Shown: one piece after another, positions 17,694-26,416 of the stretch | Numbering within the stretch: position 1 is the first letter of the stretch | How the letters are laid out: every line of letters begins with the position of its first letter | From: Streptomyces sp. NBC_01408 | GTDB taxonomy: Bacteria; Actinomycetota; Actinomycetes; Streptomycetales; Streptomycetaceae | DNA length: 64,000 bases | Direction: 5' to 3' | Assembly: GCF_026340255.1 (NCBI RefSeq) | Contig: NZ_JAPEPJ010000001.1 | Span: forward strand, 4,495,501-4,559,500 | The notes under the pieces: generated by a model | What the model saw: the letters and a program-made list of their open reading frames with translations, nothing else | Told to the model about the DNA's origin: nothing | Database searches by the model: none | Made by a program: the position numbers and the translations under genes

Positions 17694-18287
17694 TCAGTGC
17701 CGACCCGGTCGGCCCAGATGCCCCAGTTCCACTTCGACGGCTTCCAGCATGAGTTCGCGGGCGTGCGTCACGTGCAGCACGCCGCTGAGCCAGCGCATGC
17801 TGAGCCCTTCGAGCAGCGCGGTCAGCCGCTCGGCGGAGGCCGTGAGTGCGGGGGCGGGTGTCATCGGCTGTGTGCACGCGAGGAGGAAGGCGACTTCCTG
17901 GACCCAGGTCAGTCCGGCTTTGGCGAGATCTTCCCGGAGCTCGGGCTCGAAGATCGCGCTGGCGCGGAGTTCGCCCCACGCCGTGCTGTTCTCGCGCACC
18001 GCGGCCATGTCCTGGAATTCGAGCAGGAGGGACTGCTCCAAGGTCTTGCGCGGGTCGGTCGGGGATGCGTCCACGTCGTCCAGACCGCTCGTGTACCGCT
18101 CTGCCCGGTCGTTGATGAACTCCAGGGTGCGACGGAGAATGCCGGCCCGGTCCTTGAAGTGGTAGTAGACGAGCGCTGTGGACACCCCGGCTTCGGCCGC
18201 GAGCTCCTCCACTCGCAGCCCGCGGACCCCCCGCCGGGCTATGAGCCGGGCGGCCGCCTCCAAGATTGCCGTTCTGCGGTCCGTCAC
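17694..18287 (-). CDS. TetR/AcrR-family transcriptional regulator (paralog 1)
   Basis: 197 residues from the GTG at 18287, chosen because AGGAGG stands 9 nt upstream and because it aligns with the start of the neighbouring paralog; an ATG at 18320 would lie too close to the predicted -10. The TetR DNA-binding helices are clear (ILEAAARLIARRGVRGLRVE, AGVSTALVYYHFKDRAGILR). The C-terminal ligand domain is very similar to that of the divergent TetR gene (FINDRAERYT, AWGELRAS, LTALLEGLSMRWLSG). It probably binds the TGACTGAA palindromes around it. Confidence 0.88.
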   Translation of the reverse strand: MTDRRTAILEAAARLIARRGVRGLRVEELAAEAGVSTALVYYHFKDRAGILRRTLEFINDRAERYTSGLDDVDASPTDPRKTLEQSLLLEFQDMAAVRENSTAWGELRASAIFEPELREDLAKAGLTWVQEVAFLLACTQPMTPAPALTASAERLTALLEGLSMRWLSGVLHVTHARELMLEAVEVELGHLGRPGRH

Positions 18288-18330
18288 TGCCTGATCCCTC
18301 CTGGTGGTCTCGACGGGCATCGTCTCACAT

Positions 18331-18348
18331 TGACTGAATCTTCAGTTA
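18331..18348. promoter_or_regulatory. TetR-type operator 2 between the divergent TetR genes
   Basis: TGACTGAA-TC-TTCAGTTA, one mismatch from a perfect palindrome of the same consensus. TTGACT reads toward paralog 2 on the + strand and TTAACT toward paralog 1 on the minus strand, so both TetR genes are probably autoregulated from this one site. Confidence 0.72.
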
Positions 18349-18446
18349 ATGGGTGATCGGGCGGCCGGCTCGGCTCGGGCGGCGAGGGGAGCGTGACCCG
18401 GCGACCGATTCCGTGTGGTCAGGAGCGGCCGGGTAAGGTTCGCCGC

Positions 18447-19025
18447 ATGGCCCGACGTACACACATCCTCGAAGCGGCCGCCCGGGTGATTGCCAGGAGC
18501 GGAGTCCGTGGCCTGCGCGTGGAGGAAGTGGCCGCCGAGGCAGGCGTATCCACCTCGCTGCTCTACTACCACTTCAAGGACCGTACCGGGCTCCTGCGGC
18601 AGACGCTCGAGTTCATCAACGACCGGGCCGAGCGCTACACCACGACCCGTGACGTGGACGCGGAACCGCTCAGCCCCCGTGAAGAACTCGCTCAGACCCT
18701 CCTCCTGGAGCTCCAGGACACCGCCGAGGTCAGGGAGAACAGTTCCGCCTGGGGCGAGCTGCGGGCGAGCGCCGTCTTCGACGAGGTGCTGCGGGAGGAC
18801 CTGGCCAGGGCGACCCTGGTGTGGGTTCAGGAGGTGGCCGCTCTGCTGGGCCGGGTGGAGCCGATGGCCCCGGCGGCGGCACTGGCCGCAGCCGGTGAGC
18901 GGCTCACCGCCCTCCTGGAGGGGCTGAGCATGCGCTGGCTCAGCGGCGGACTGCAGATGGCTCACGCGCGTGCGCTGATGGAAGGCGCGATCGACGCCGA
19001 ATTGGCGCGGTTGCGCCAGAAGTAG
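18447..19025 (+). CDS. TetR/AcrR-family transcriptional regulator (paralog 2)
   Basis: 192 residues from the ATG at 18447 (AAGG 8 nt upstream); a GTG at 18393 is possible but its ribosome site touches the codon. The helix-turn-helix reads ILEAAARVIARSGVRGLRVE, AGVSTSLLYYHFKDRTGLLR. It is a close paralog of the divergent upstream gene over the whole length, including the FINDRAERYT and LTALLEGLSMRWLSG segments, which implies local duplication. It lies just before the urease genes. Confidence 0.88.
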   Translation: MARRTHILEAAARVIARSGVRGLRVEEVAAEAGVSTSLLYYHFKDRTGLLRQTLEFINDRAERYTTTRDVDAEPLSPREELAQTLLLELQDTAEVRENSSAWGELRASAVFDEVLREDLARATLVWVQEVAALLGRVEPMAPAAALAAAGERLTALLEGLSMRWLSGGLQMAHARALMEGAIDAELARLRQK

Positions 19026-19133
19026 CCCCACGCCAGGGCTGCCGCCCGGCGAGGGGGTACGTGCGATTCCTGCCGTGTCGATCGTCTTGAGATCCGAGAG
19101 CTGCTCGGGCGCAGTTCCGCACATCCCATGGAT

Positions 19134-19151
19134 TGACTGATTTTTCAGTCA
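19134..19151. promoter_or_regulatory. TetR-type operator 3 with embedded -35, upstream of urease genes
   Basis: TGACTGAT-TT-TTCAGTCA, one mismatch from the shared palindrome. TTGACT at its start is followed after 17 nt by CAGAGT as -10. It lies about 60 bp upstream of the fused urease gamma-beta gene. Confidence 0.75.
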
Positions 19152-19210
19152 GTGTCAGAGTGATCCCGCGCCGGCGTCCTGCTCACCTTCCGGAGGAAGG
19201 GAATGAACTC

Positions 19211-19915
19211 ATGGCTCTGACCCCCACTGAGCGTGACCGACTACTGCTGTTCACCGCTGCCGAACTCGCGCGGTCCCGTCGTGCCCGAGGGCTTCGTCTG
19301 AATGTCCCGGAAGCGACCGCACTCATCGCGGACACGGTCTGCGAGGCGGCCCGTGACGGCCTGCGTCTCGCTGCCGCCGTCGCCCGCGGTCGTGCGGTGC
19401 TGGGGCCGGACGATGTGCTGCCCGGAGTGGCGGACGTGGTGACCGAGATCCAGGTCGAGGCCGTCTTCGAGGACGGTACGCGTCTGGCCGTGGTCAGCGC
19501 CCCGTTCGGAGACCGGCCCTGGGATCCCAGCGCCCCGGGTGCGGTCATCCCGGTCTCGGAGACCGTGCAAGGACCCCGTCCGTCCGCAGCCCTCACGGTG
19601 CGCAACACCGCCACGGTGCCGGTCAGCGTCACTTCCCATTTCCACTTCTTCGAGGCGAATCCCCGCCTCGGTTTCGACCGCGCCGCCGCCTACGGGATGC
19701 GTCTGGCCGTACCGGCGGGATCCTCCACACGCTTCGGGCCCGGCGAGTCCGTGGAAGTCGAGCTGGTGCCGATCGGCGGTGCTCGGATCGCGATCGGCTT
19801 CGCCGGTCTGGTGGACGGGCCGCTGGACGCGCCCGGCGCGAAGGAGGAGGCCCTGCGCCGGGCCGTCGCCGGTGGCTACCTGGGCGCCGAGGACTCACGA
19901 GGAGCACAGTCATGA
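19211..19915 (+). CDS. Urease gamma-beta fusion subunit
   Basis: 234 residues from the ATG at 19211, with GGAGGAAGG 10 nt upstream. Residues 1-100 match urease gamma (LTPTERDRLLLFTAAELARS, RGLRLNVPEATALIADTV, DVVTEIQVEAVFEDGT), and residues about 115-230 match urease beta (ALTVRNTATVPVSVTSHFHF, FFEANPRLGFDR, GMRLAVPAGSSTRFGPGE). The two are fused as in several actinobacteria. It assembles with the alpha subunit encoded next, with ATGA overlap. No accessory ureD, E, F or G gene is present in this window, so nickel insertion would need genes elsewhere. Confidence 0.9.
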   Translation: MALTPTERDRLLLFTAAELARSRRARGLRLNVPEATALIADTVCEAARDGLRLAAAVARGRAVLGPDDVLPGVADVVTEIQVEAVFEDGTRLAVVSAPFGDRPWDPSAPGAVIPVSETVQGPRPSAALTVRNTATVPVSVTSHFHFFEANPRLGFDRAAAYGMRLAVPAGSSTRFGPGESVEVELVPIGGARIAIGFAGLVDGPLDAPGAKEEALRRAVAGGYLGAEDSRGAQS

Positions 19916-21660
19916 GCAGGCAGACCAGGCATAGCGATCACTGCGCGCCGGGCAGCCGGCACATCGACCCGCACGAGTACGCCACTGTGCACGGTCCTCG
20001 CGCGGGCGACCGGGTCCGCCTCGGTGACTCGGGTCTCGTCGTGCGGGTGGAGTCCGATTCGCAGCTGCCCGGTGACGAGTTCCTGGCCGGCTTCGGCAAG
20101 ACCGCCCGCGACGGCCTGCACCTGAAGGCCGCCGCCGTCCGCGAGACCTGTGACGTCGTCATCAGCAACGTGCTGGTCATCGACGCGGTGCTCGGCCTCC
20201 GCAAGGTCTCCGTCGGGATCCGCGAGGGCCGGATCCACGCGATCGGCCGGGCCGGCAACCCCGACACCCTCGAAGGGGTCGACGTGGTCGTCGGCACCGG
20301 GACGACCATGATCTCCGGTGAAGGTCTGATCGCGACCGCAGGTGCTGTGGACACCCATGTCCACCTGCTCTCCCCGCGGATCATGGAGGCGTCCCTCGCC
20401 TCCGGCGTGACCACGATCATCGGTCAGGAGATCGGGCCGAGCTGGGGTGTCGGCGTCAACTCCCCGTGGGCGCTGAAGCACGGGTTCAGCGCCTTCGACG
20501 CCTGGCCGGTCAACATCGGCTTCCTGGCCCGCGGTTCTTCTTCCCACGAGGCGCCGCTGGTCGAGGCGCTCGCCGAGGGCGGCGCCTCAGGCTTCAAGGT
20601 TCATGAGGACATGGGCGCGCACACCCGCGCCCTGGACACCGCCCTGCGGGTGGCTGAGGAGTACGACGTCCAGGTCGCCCTGCACAGCGACGGCCTCAAC
20701 GAGTGCCTCACGGTCGAGGACACCCTGCGGGTGCTGGACGGCCGGACCATCCACGCCTTCCACATCGAGGGCTGCGGCGGCGGACACGTACCCAACGTCC
20801 TGAAGATGGCGGGCGTGCCGAACGTCATCGGCTCCTCCACCAATCCCACCCTGCCCTTCGGCCGGGACGCGGTCGCCGAGCACTACGGCATGATCGTCTC
20901 CGTCCATGCCCTCAAGCCGGACCTCCCGGGCGACGCGGCCATGGCCCGCGACCGGATCCGCGCGGGCACCATGGGCGCCGAGGACGTACTGCACGACCTG
21001 GGCGCGATCGGCATCACCTCCTCTGACGCCCAGGGCATGGGCCGCGCCGGCGAGACCATCCGCCGCACCTTCGCCATGGCCGCCAAGATGAAGGGCGAAC
21101 TGGGCCCCCTGGAAGGCGACGGCGAGGGCGACGACAACGCCCGCGTCCTGCGCTACATGGCCAAGCTGACCATCAACCCCGCCATCGCCCACGGCCTGGC
21201 CCACGAGATCGGCTCCATCGAGGTCGGCAAGCTCGCCGACATCGTGCTGTGGCGCCCCCAGTTCTTCGGCGCCAAGCCACAGATGGTCCTGAAGTCCGGC
21301 TTCCCGGCCTACGGGGTCACCGGCGACCCCAACGCCGCCACCGATTCCTGCGAACCGCTGGTGCTCGGTCCGCTGTTCGGAGGCTACGGAGCCGCGCCGG
21401 CGGACCTTTCGGTGGCTTTCGTCAGCCGTGCGGCGGCCGAGGCGGGGTCGTCCGGCAGCCCTCACGACGCGATGGTGACCCGCCGCCGACGGGTCGCTGT
21501 GCGGGGCACGCGGGGGATCGGGCCCGCGGACATGGTTCACAACGCCCGCCTGGGTGAGGTGCAGGTGGACGCACGCAGTGGCCTGGTCACTCTCGACGGG
21601 ACGCCCCTGCGCTCGGAGCCGGCCCAGGAGGTTTCCCTGAGCCGCCTCTACTTCCTGTGA
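19912..21660 (+). CDS. ureC: Divergent urease alpha subunit (amidohydrolase)
   Basis: 582 residues; canonical alpha subunits have about 570. The dinickel ligands are kept: His149 and His151 (DTHVH), Lys229 for carbamylation in GFKVHED with His231 beside it, His258 (ALHSD), His284 (FHIEGCGGGH) and Asp372 (SSDAQGMGR). The mobile flap differs: the usual MVCHHLDPD reads IVSVHALKPD, so the flap Cys is Val331 and the second His is Ala333, while the catalytic flap His332 remains. The metal centre should be intact, but the substrate gate is changed. With neighbouring agmatine-deiminase genes, a substituted urea such as N-carbamoylputrescine is a possible substrate; plain urea is the conservative reading. 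Confidence 0.88.
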   Translation: MSRQTRHSDHCAPGSRHIDPHEYATVHGPRAGDRVRLGDSGLVVRVESDSQLPGDEFLAGFGKTARDGLHLKAAAVRETCDVVISNVLVIDAVLGLRKVSVGIREGRIHAIGRAGNPDTLEGVDVVVGTGTTMISGEGLIATAGAVDTHVHLLSPRIMEASLASGVTTIIGQEIGPSWGVGVNSPWALKHGFSAFDAWPVNIGFLARGSSSHEAPLVEALAEGGASGFKVHEDMGAHTRALDTALRVAEEYDVQVALHSDGLNECLTVEDTLRVLDGRTIHAFHIEGCGGGHVPNVLKMAGVPNVIGSSTNPTLPFGRDAVAEHYGMIVSVHALKPDLPGDAAMARDRIRAGTMGAEDVLHDLGAIGITSSDAQGMGRAGETIRRTFAMAAKMKGELGPLEGDGEGDDNARVLRYMAKLTINPAIAHGLAHEIGSIEVGKLADIVLWRPQFFGAKPQMVLKSGFPAYGVTGDPNAATDSCEPLVLGPLFGGYGAAPADLSVAFVSRAAAEAGSSGSPHDAMVTRRRRVAVRGTRGIGPADMVHNARLGEVQVDARSGLVTLDGTPLRSEPAQEVSLSRLYFL

Positions 21661-21727
21661 CCCGCACTCCCCAACAAGCAGCCTGACAGGAATTTCAGAA
21701 TCCTGGTGGATGCGCTGCTCAAGCTCT

Positions 21728-21745
21728 TGACTGAATTTTCAGTCG
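21728..21745. promoter_or_regulatory. TetR-type operator 4 with embedded -35, upstream of cytosolic agmatine deiminase
   Basis: TGACTGAA-TT-TTCAGTCG, one mismatch from the shared palindrome. TTGACT is followed after 17 nt by GAAGAT. It probably drives the deiminase and the transporter genes behind it. Confidence 0.74.
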
Positions 21746-21854
21746 AGTGGAAGATTCCAACCACCGCGTACCCGCCTCATGGCTGGATCTGGCCTAGCGC
21801 CGAACTGTCCGCCGTCGACCGGTACTTCTGGCGAAAAGATGAGAGAGACACGTG

Positions 21855-22868
21855 ATGACTGCTTTCCGTATGCCTGCCGAGTGGTCCGAGCACGACGGGT
21901 GTCTGATGGCCTGGCCCACCCGCACGGACCTGTGGGGCAGCGTGCTGGACGACGTCAAGGAGGAGTACGCGAACGTCGCCCGCGCCATCGCCGGGTTCGA
22001 GCCGGTGACGATGGTCGCCCCGCCGGGCCACGGCGCCGACGCCCGCTCGTGGTGCGTACCGGAGGTCACGGTCGTGGAACTGCCGCTGGACGACTCGTGG
22101 TTCCGTGACTCCGCTCCGCTGTTCGTGCTCGACGGAGACGGTCACCGCGCGGGTGTGGACTTCCGCTTCAACGCCTGGGGCCGCAAGCACCACCCGTACG
22201 ACGCCGATGACCGGGTCAGCGGACGGTTGCTGGAGCACCTCGGGGTCGAGCGCATCCACTCCGACATGATCCTGGAGGGCGGGGCGATCACCGTCGACGG
22301 TGAGGGCACGCTCATCACCACGGAGCAGTGCCTGCTGCACCCCAACCGCAACCCGGGGATGAACCGGGACGAGATCGAAGCCGAACTGAAGTCCCGGCTC
22401 GGCGTCAGCAAGGTCGTCTGGCTTCCGTACGGCGGTCTGCTGGACACGGAGACCGACGGCCACGTCGACGGTGTCTGCGCGTTCGCGGCCCCCGGCAAGG
22501 TGGTCGTCTCCCTGCCCGAGGACCCCGCGCACCCCGATTACGCCCGGATGCGGGCCAACCGCGCGGTGCTGGAGGCGACCACCGACGCCCAGGGCCGGCA
22601 GCTGGAGATCGTCGACGTCCCCCAGACCGCGTTCGCCGACGTGGCCGGCGGTGAGATCGAGGTGTCCTACCTGAACTACTACGTGGCCAACGACGGCGTC
22701 GTCGTCCCCGTGGCCGGTCTGCCCCAGGACGAGGAAGCCCTCGCCGTGATCGCGGCTGCCTACCCCGGCCGCAAGGTCGTCGGCGTGCGGGCGCTCGCGA
22801 TCGCCTTCGGCGGCGGTGGCGTCCACTGCATCACCCAGCAGATACCCGCAGTGGGCGCCACCGGCTGA
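21855..22868 (+). CDS. aguA: Agmatine deiminase (cytosolic)
   Basis: 337 residues from the ATG at 21855 (a GTG stands one codon upstream), preceded by GAGAGAGA. There is no signal peptide. All canonical motifs are present: AWPTR, DDSWFRDSAP, FRFNAWG, EGGAITVDGEGTLITTEQC, NRNPGMN, TDGHVDG and the catalytic Cys in GGGGVHCITQQIP. The reaction is agmatine plus water to N-carbamoylputrescine plus ammonia. It is the most canonical of the three family members here and is followed after 79 bp by a five-gene importer, so it may act on the imported compound. Confidence 0.9.
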   Translation: MTAFRMPAEWSEHDGCLMAWPTRTDLWGSVLDDVKEEYANVARAIAGFEPVTMVAPPGHGADARSWCVPEVTVVELPLDDSWFRDSAPLFVLDGDGHRAGVDFRFNAWGRKHHPYDADDRVSGRLLEHLGVERIHSDMILEGGAITVDGEGTLITTEQCLLHPNRNPGMNRDEIEAELKSRLGVSKVVWLPYGGLLDTETDGHVDGVCAFAAPGKVVVSLPEDPAHPDYARMRANRAVLEATTDAQGRQLEIVDVPQTAFADVAGGEIEVSYLNYYVANDGVVVPVAGLPQDEEALAVIAAAYPGRKVVGVRALAIAFGGGGVHCITQQIPAVGATG

Positions 22869-22947
22869 CCGGAGACCGACCGCCCCTGACGGGCCGGCCC
22901 CGCGGTCCGTCAGCCACCCGCATCACGTACGGAAAGAGAGCGCGACG

Positions 22948-24609
22948 ATGACCACCCCCCCGCCCCGAACCGCGAGACGTACCTGCGTTCCGCGCGGTCG
23001 GCTCGCTGCCACCACCGCGGTCCTGGCCTCCTTCGCCGTGCTCGCGGCCTGCTCCGGCCCGCCCAAGAACGCGGCGGGCCCCGTCGCCGAGGTCACCCTG
23101 TCGAAGACGACGCCAGAGGCCAAGGGCGAGATCGACTCCTTCACCTGGGCGGTCTACGCCGAGCCGCCCACGCTCGACTACACGATGGCGTTCGACTACC
23201 CGCAGAACACGATCCTCTCCAACGTCTGCGAAAGCCTCATGCGTTGGACGCCGGGGCTCACGACGGAACCCGGCCTGGCGCAGAAGGCCTCGAACCCGAA
23301 CCCCACCACCTGGGTCTACGACCTCCGCCCCGGCGTGCGCTTCCACGACGGCGGCGTGATGAGCGCCGACGACGTCGTCCACAGCCTGGGCCGGCAGATG
23401 GATCCGGACAATGCCGCGGCCTGGGCCCAGAATTTCCAGAACGTCGACTCCGTGACCAAGACCGGCCCGCTCCAGGTCACCGTCAAGCTCAAGAAGCCCG
23501 ACTCCCAGTTCCCCCAGTACATGGCGACCGCCGCGGGCGTGGTGGCGTCCAAGGCCGGGGTCGAGGCCGCAGGCAAGGACTACGGCACCACCGGCGGCCT
23601 CGCCTGCACCGGCCCCTTCAAGCTGGGCACCTGGACCAAGGGCCAGTCGATCGAGCTGGAGCGGTTCGACGACTACTGGGGGACCAGGGCCAAGTCCGAG
23701 AAGGCCGTCTTCCGGGTCCTGACCGACCCCTCCGCCCGCACCAACGCCCTGCTCAGCGGGGAAGCCGACGGCGGGTACCTGATCCCCACCGAGAGCTACG
23801 CCCGGCTGCGGGCCGGCGGCGTGGGCACCCTGTACTTCGGTGAGGGCCTGAGCACGGTCAACGTCAACATCACCAACATGCAGGGCCTGCTCGGCGACGT
23901 CCGTGTCCGCCGCGCGCTGTCCCTGGCCCTGGACCGTGCCGGGTTCGTCGAGGCCGGACTCGGCGGAGCCGGAACCGTCACCCACTCCCTCACCGCCCGC
24001 GCCGCCTGGGCCGCCGCCCCCGAGAGCACCCTGAAGGTCGCACTCGACGGCCTGCCGCGCCCCGACCGGGACATCGAGCAGGCCAAGGCCCTGATCAAGG
24101 AGTCCGGGGCCACCGGCAAGACCCTGACCGTGGCCACCAGCTCCATCGGCCAGGACGTATCGCTCCTCGCCACCGCCGTCCAGGCGGCCGGCACCCAGAT
24201 CGGCCTGGACATCCAGCTCAAGACCATCGCTCCGAACGCGTTCACCGCGCTGTTCACCGATCCCGCGGCGCGCGAGGGCATCGACATGTTCCCGCTCACC
24301 TACTACGACTCGATCACCGACCCGCTGGACCTGCTGACGAACTTCAAGACCGGCGCCTACATGAACTTCGCCGGCTACAGCGACGAGCAGTACGACGCGC
24401 TCGTCGACCAGGCCGGAGCCGTCTACGAGACGGGGCCGCGGCTCGAGATCGAGGCCGAGCTCCAGAAGCACGCCGCCGAGCAGCTCCTGTGGATCCCGGT
24501 CGCGGAATGGCCCACCGCGCTCTTCCTCAACAAGAGGATCACCGGTGCCCCGACCACCATCTCCTACATGTACTACCCGTGGGCCGCTGATGTGGGTGCG
24601 GCCCGGTGA
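22948..24609 (+). CDS. Peptide/nickel-type ABC transporter substrate-binding lipoprotein
   Basis: 553 residues from the ATG at 22948 (GGAAAGAGAG upstream). A signal peptide ends at the lipobox VLAACS. The SBP family 5 fold is marked by EPPTLDY, ILSNVCESLMRWTP, RPGVRFHDGGVMSADDVVHS and RRALSLALDRAGF. Family members bind oligopeptides, nickel chelates, opines or other cationic small molecules. Placed between urease and deiminase genes, the ligand could be a guanidino compound or nickel for the urease; the sequence does not decide. Confidence 0.88.
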   Translation: MTTPPPRTARRTCVPRGRLAATTAVLASFAVLAACSGPPKNAAGPVAEVTLSKTTPEAKGEIDSFTWAVYAEPPTLDYTMAFDYPQNTILSNVCESLMRWTPGLTTEPGLAQKASNPNPTTWVYDLRPGVRFHDGGVMSADDVVHSLGRQMDPDNAAAWAQNFQNVDSVTKTGPLQVTVKLKKPDSQFPQYMATAAGVVASKAGVEAAGKDYGTTGGLACTGPFKLGTWTKGQSIELERFDDYWGTRAKSEKAVFRVLTDPSARTNALLSGEADGGYLIPTESYARLRAGGVGTLYFGEGLSTVNVNITNMQGLLGDVRVRRALSLALDRAGFVEAGLGGAGTVTHSLTARAAWAAAPESTLKVALDGLPRPDRDIEQAKALIKESGATGKTLTVATSSIGQDVSLLATAVQAAGTQIGLDIQLKTIAPNAFTALFTDPAAREGIDMFPLTYYDSITDPLDLLTNFKTGAYMNFAGYSDEQYDALVDQAGAVYETGPRLEIEAELQKHAAEQLLWIPVAEWPTALFLNKRITGAPTTISYMYYPWAADVGAAR

Positions 24610-25565
24610 ACTTCCTGAGATTCGCGGCGCGACGGCTGGCCGAGATGGCCGCCACCCTGTTCGCCGCCTCGTTCGTGGTCTTCGGCGCCATGTACCTGGC
24701 ACCGGGCAGCCCGGCGAGCTTCCTGCTCGCGGGCCGCTCGGCGTCCCCGGAGGCCCTGGCCGCGATCAACGCCCAGTACCACTTGGACGACCCGTTCCTC
24801 GTACGGTACTTCCGCTGGCTCGGTGACGTGGTGCAGGGAGACTTCGGGCGGTCCATCACCTACCGCACCGACGTCTCCCGGCTCCTGGCCGACCGTCTGC
24901 CCAGCACCCTGATGCTGGTCGCCATGGCCCTGGTGGTGGTCGTGGTCGTCGGCCTGGTGCTCGGCTGGGTCGGCTCGGTCCGCGGCGGCGCCACCGACTC
25001 CGCCGTCCTCGTCACCACCACGTTCGCCGTCGGCACGCCTTCGTTCGTCGCGGCCGTGCTGCTCCAGGGCCTGTTCGCCGTCCAGCTCGGCTGGTTCCCC
25101 AGCAGCGGAGCGGGAGACGGCTTCGGCGACATGCTCTGGCACCTCACCCTCCCGGCCGTCGCCCTCGCGCTGTACCTGATCGGCATGCTCGCCCGGGTCA
25201 CCCGCTCCGCCATGCTCGAAGCCCTCGACGGCGAACACGTCACCGTGGCGCGCAGCCGGGGCCTTGCCGAGCGTCAGGTCGTCCGCCGCCACGTGTTCCG
25301 CAACGCACTGGGCACCGTACTCACCACGAGCGGCCTCATCGTCTCGACCCTGCTGGTCTGCACGATCCTCGTGGAAACCGCCTTCAGCATCGGCGGCATC
25401 GGCCAGCTCCTCGAACTGTCCACCACGACCAAGGACTTCCCGACCGTCCAGGCCATCTCCCTGATCATCGTTGCCCTGTTCATGATCGTGAACCTCATCG
25501 TCGACCTGATGCTGCCGCTCGTCGACCCGCGGATCACCCTCGGATCGAGGAGGTCCTCCGCATGA
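24606..25565 (+). CDS. ABC transporter permease (DppB type)
   Basis: 319 residues starting at a GTG that overlaps the stop of the binding-protein gene (GTGA). It has an N-terminal helix, a periplasmic segment (LDDPFLVRYFRWLGDVVQGD, FGRS, typical of DppB/NikB) and about five further helices with the coupling loop ARSRGLAERQV. It pairs with the next permease. Confidence 0.9.
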   Translation: MNFLRFAARRLAEMAATLFAASFVVFGAMYLAPGSPASFLLAGRSASPEALAAINAQYHLDDPFLVRYFRWLGDVVQGDFGRSITYRTDVSRLLADRLPSTLMLVAMALVVVVVVGLVLGWVGSVRGGATDSAVLVTTTFAVGTPSFVAAVLLQGLFAVQLGWFPSSGAGDGFGDMLWHLTLPAVALALYLIGMLARVTRSAMLEALDGEHVTVARSRGLAERQVVRRHVFRNALGTVLTTSGLIVSTLLVCTILVETAFSIGGIGQLLELSTTTKDFPTVQAISLIIVALFMIVNLIVDLMLPLVDPRITLGSRRSSA

Positions 25566-26416
25566 CCGCCGTCCTGACCCGCCGGCCCGGCATGTCCCGG
25601 ATCCGGGCGGCCCGGTCACCGCTCTACACGATCTGCCTGGGCTTCGTCGCCCTCGTGGTGGCGGCCGCACTGCTCGCACCCTGGGTCGTCCCGTACGACC
25701 CCAACGCCATCGACCTCGGCAACGCGCTCGCCGCCCCCTCCGCCGAACATCCGCTCGGCGTGGACGCGGCCGGCCGTGACACCCTGTCCCGCCTGCTGCT
25801 CGGTGCCCGCACCTCCCTGCTGGGCCCGCTCGGCGTAGTCGCCTTCTCCACCGTCGCCGGGGTCGCCGTCGGCATGGCCGCGGCCTGGAAGGGCGGCTGG
25901 CTCGACTCCGTCCTCTCCCGCAGTACGGAACTGGTCTTCGCCTTCCCCGGCATGCTCCTGGCCATCCTGATCATCTCCGTCCACGGCGAAGGGCTGATCG
26001 CGCCGGTCATCGCACTCGCCATCGCCTACCTCCCCTACGTCAGCCGCCTCACCCGGTCCCTGGTCCTGGCCGAACGCGAGCGCCCCTACGTCAGCGCCTA
26101 CCAGGTGCAGGGACACTCCTCGTCGCAGATCTGCCTGCGCCACGTCCTGCCCAACATCGCCCCCGTCGTCCTCGCCCAGTCCACCATCAACTTCGGTTAC
26201 GCCCTCATGGACCTCGCGGCCCTGTCCTTCCTCGGACTCGGTGTTCCCGCGCTCACCCCCGACTGGGGCCGCATGGTCTTCGACGGCCAGACCGCGATCC
26301 AGCACGGCTACCCGCTGTCCGCGATCCTGCCCTGCGCCGTCATCGTCCTGACCGTCGTCGCCTTCAACGTGGTCGGAGAACGCTGGGCCGACCGGATAGC
26401 CAGGAGGGCTCGATGA
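25562..26416 (+). CDS. ABC transporter permease (DppC type)
   Basis: 284 residues, with ATGA overlap with the previous gene. It shows the DppC/NikC pattern: LAAPSAEHPLGVDAAGRDTL after the first helix, SRLLLGARTSL, the coupling loop YVSAYQVQGHSSSQICLRHV and about six helices ending in FNVVGERWADRIARR. Confidence 0.9.
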   Translation: MTAVLTRRPGMSRIRAARSPLYTICLGFVALVVAAALLAPWVVPYDPNAIDLGNALAAPSAEHPLGVDAAGRDTLSRLLLGARTSLLGPLGVVAFSTVAGVAVGMAAAWKGGWLDSVLSRSTELVFAFPGMLLAILIISVHGEGLIAPVIALAIAYLPYVSRLTRSLVLAERERPYVSAYQVQGHSSSQICLRHVLPNIAPVVLAQSTINFGYALMDLAALSFLGLGVPALTPDWGRMVFDGQTAIQHGYPLSAILPCAVIVLTVVAFNVVGERWADRIARRAR

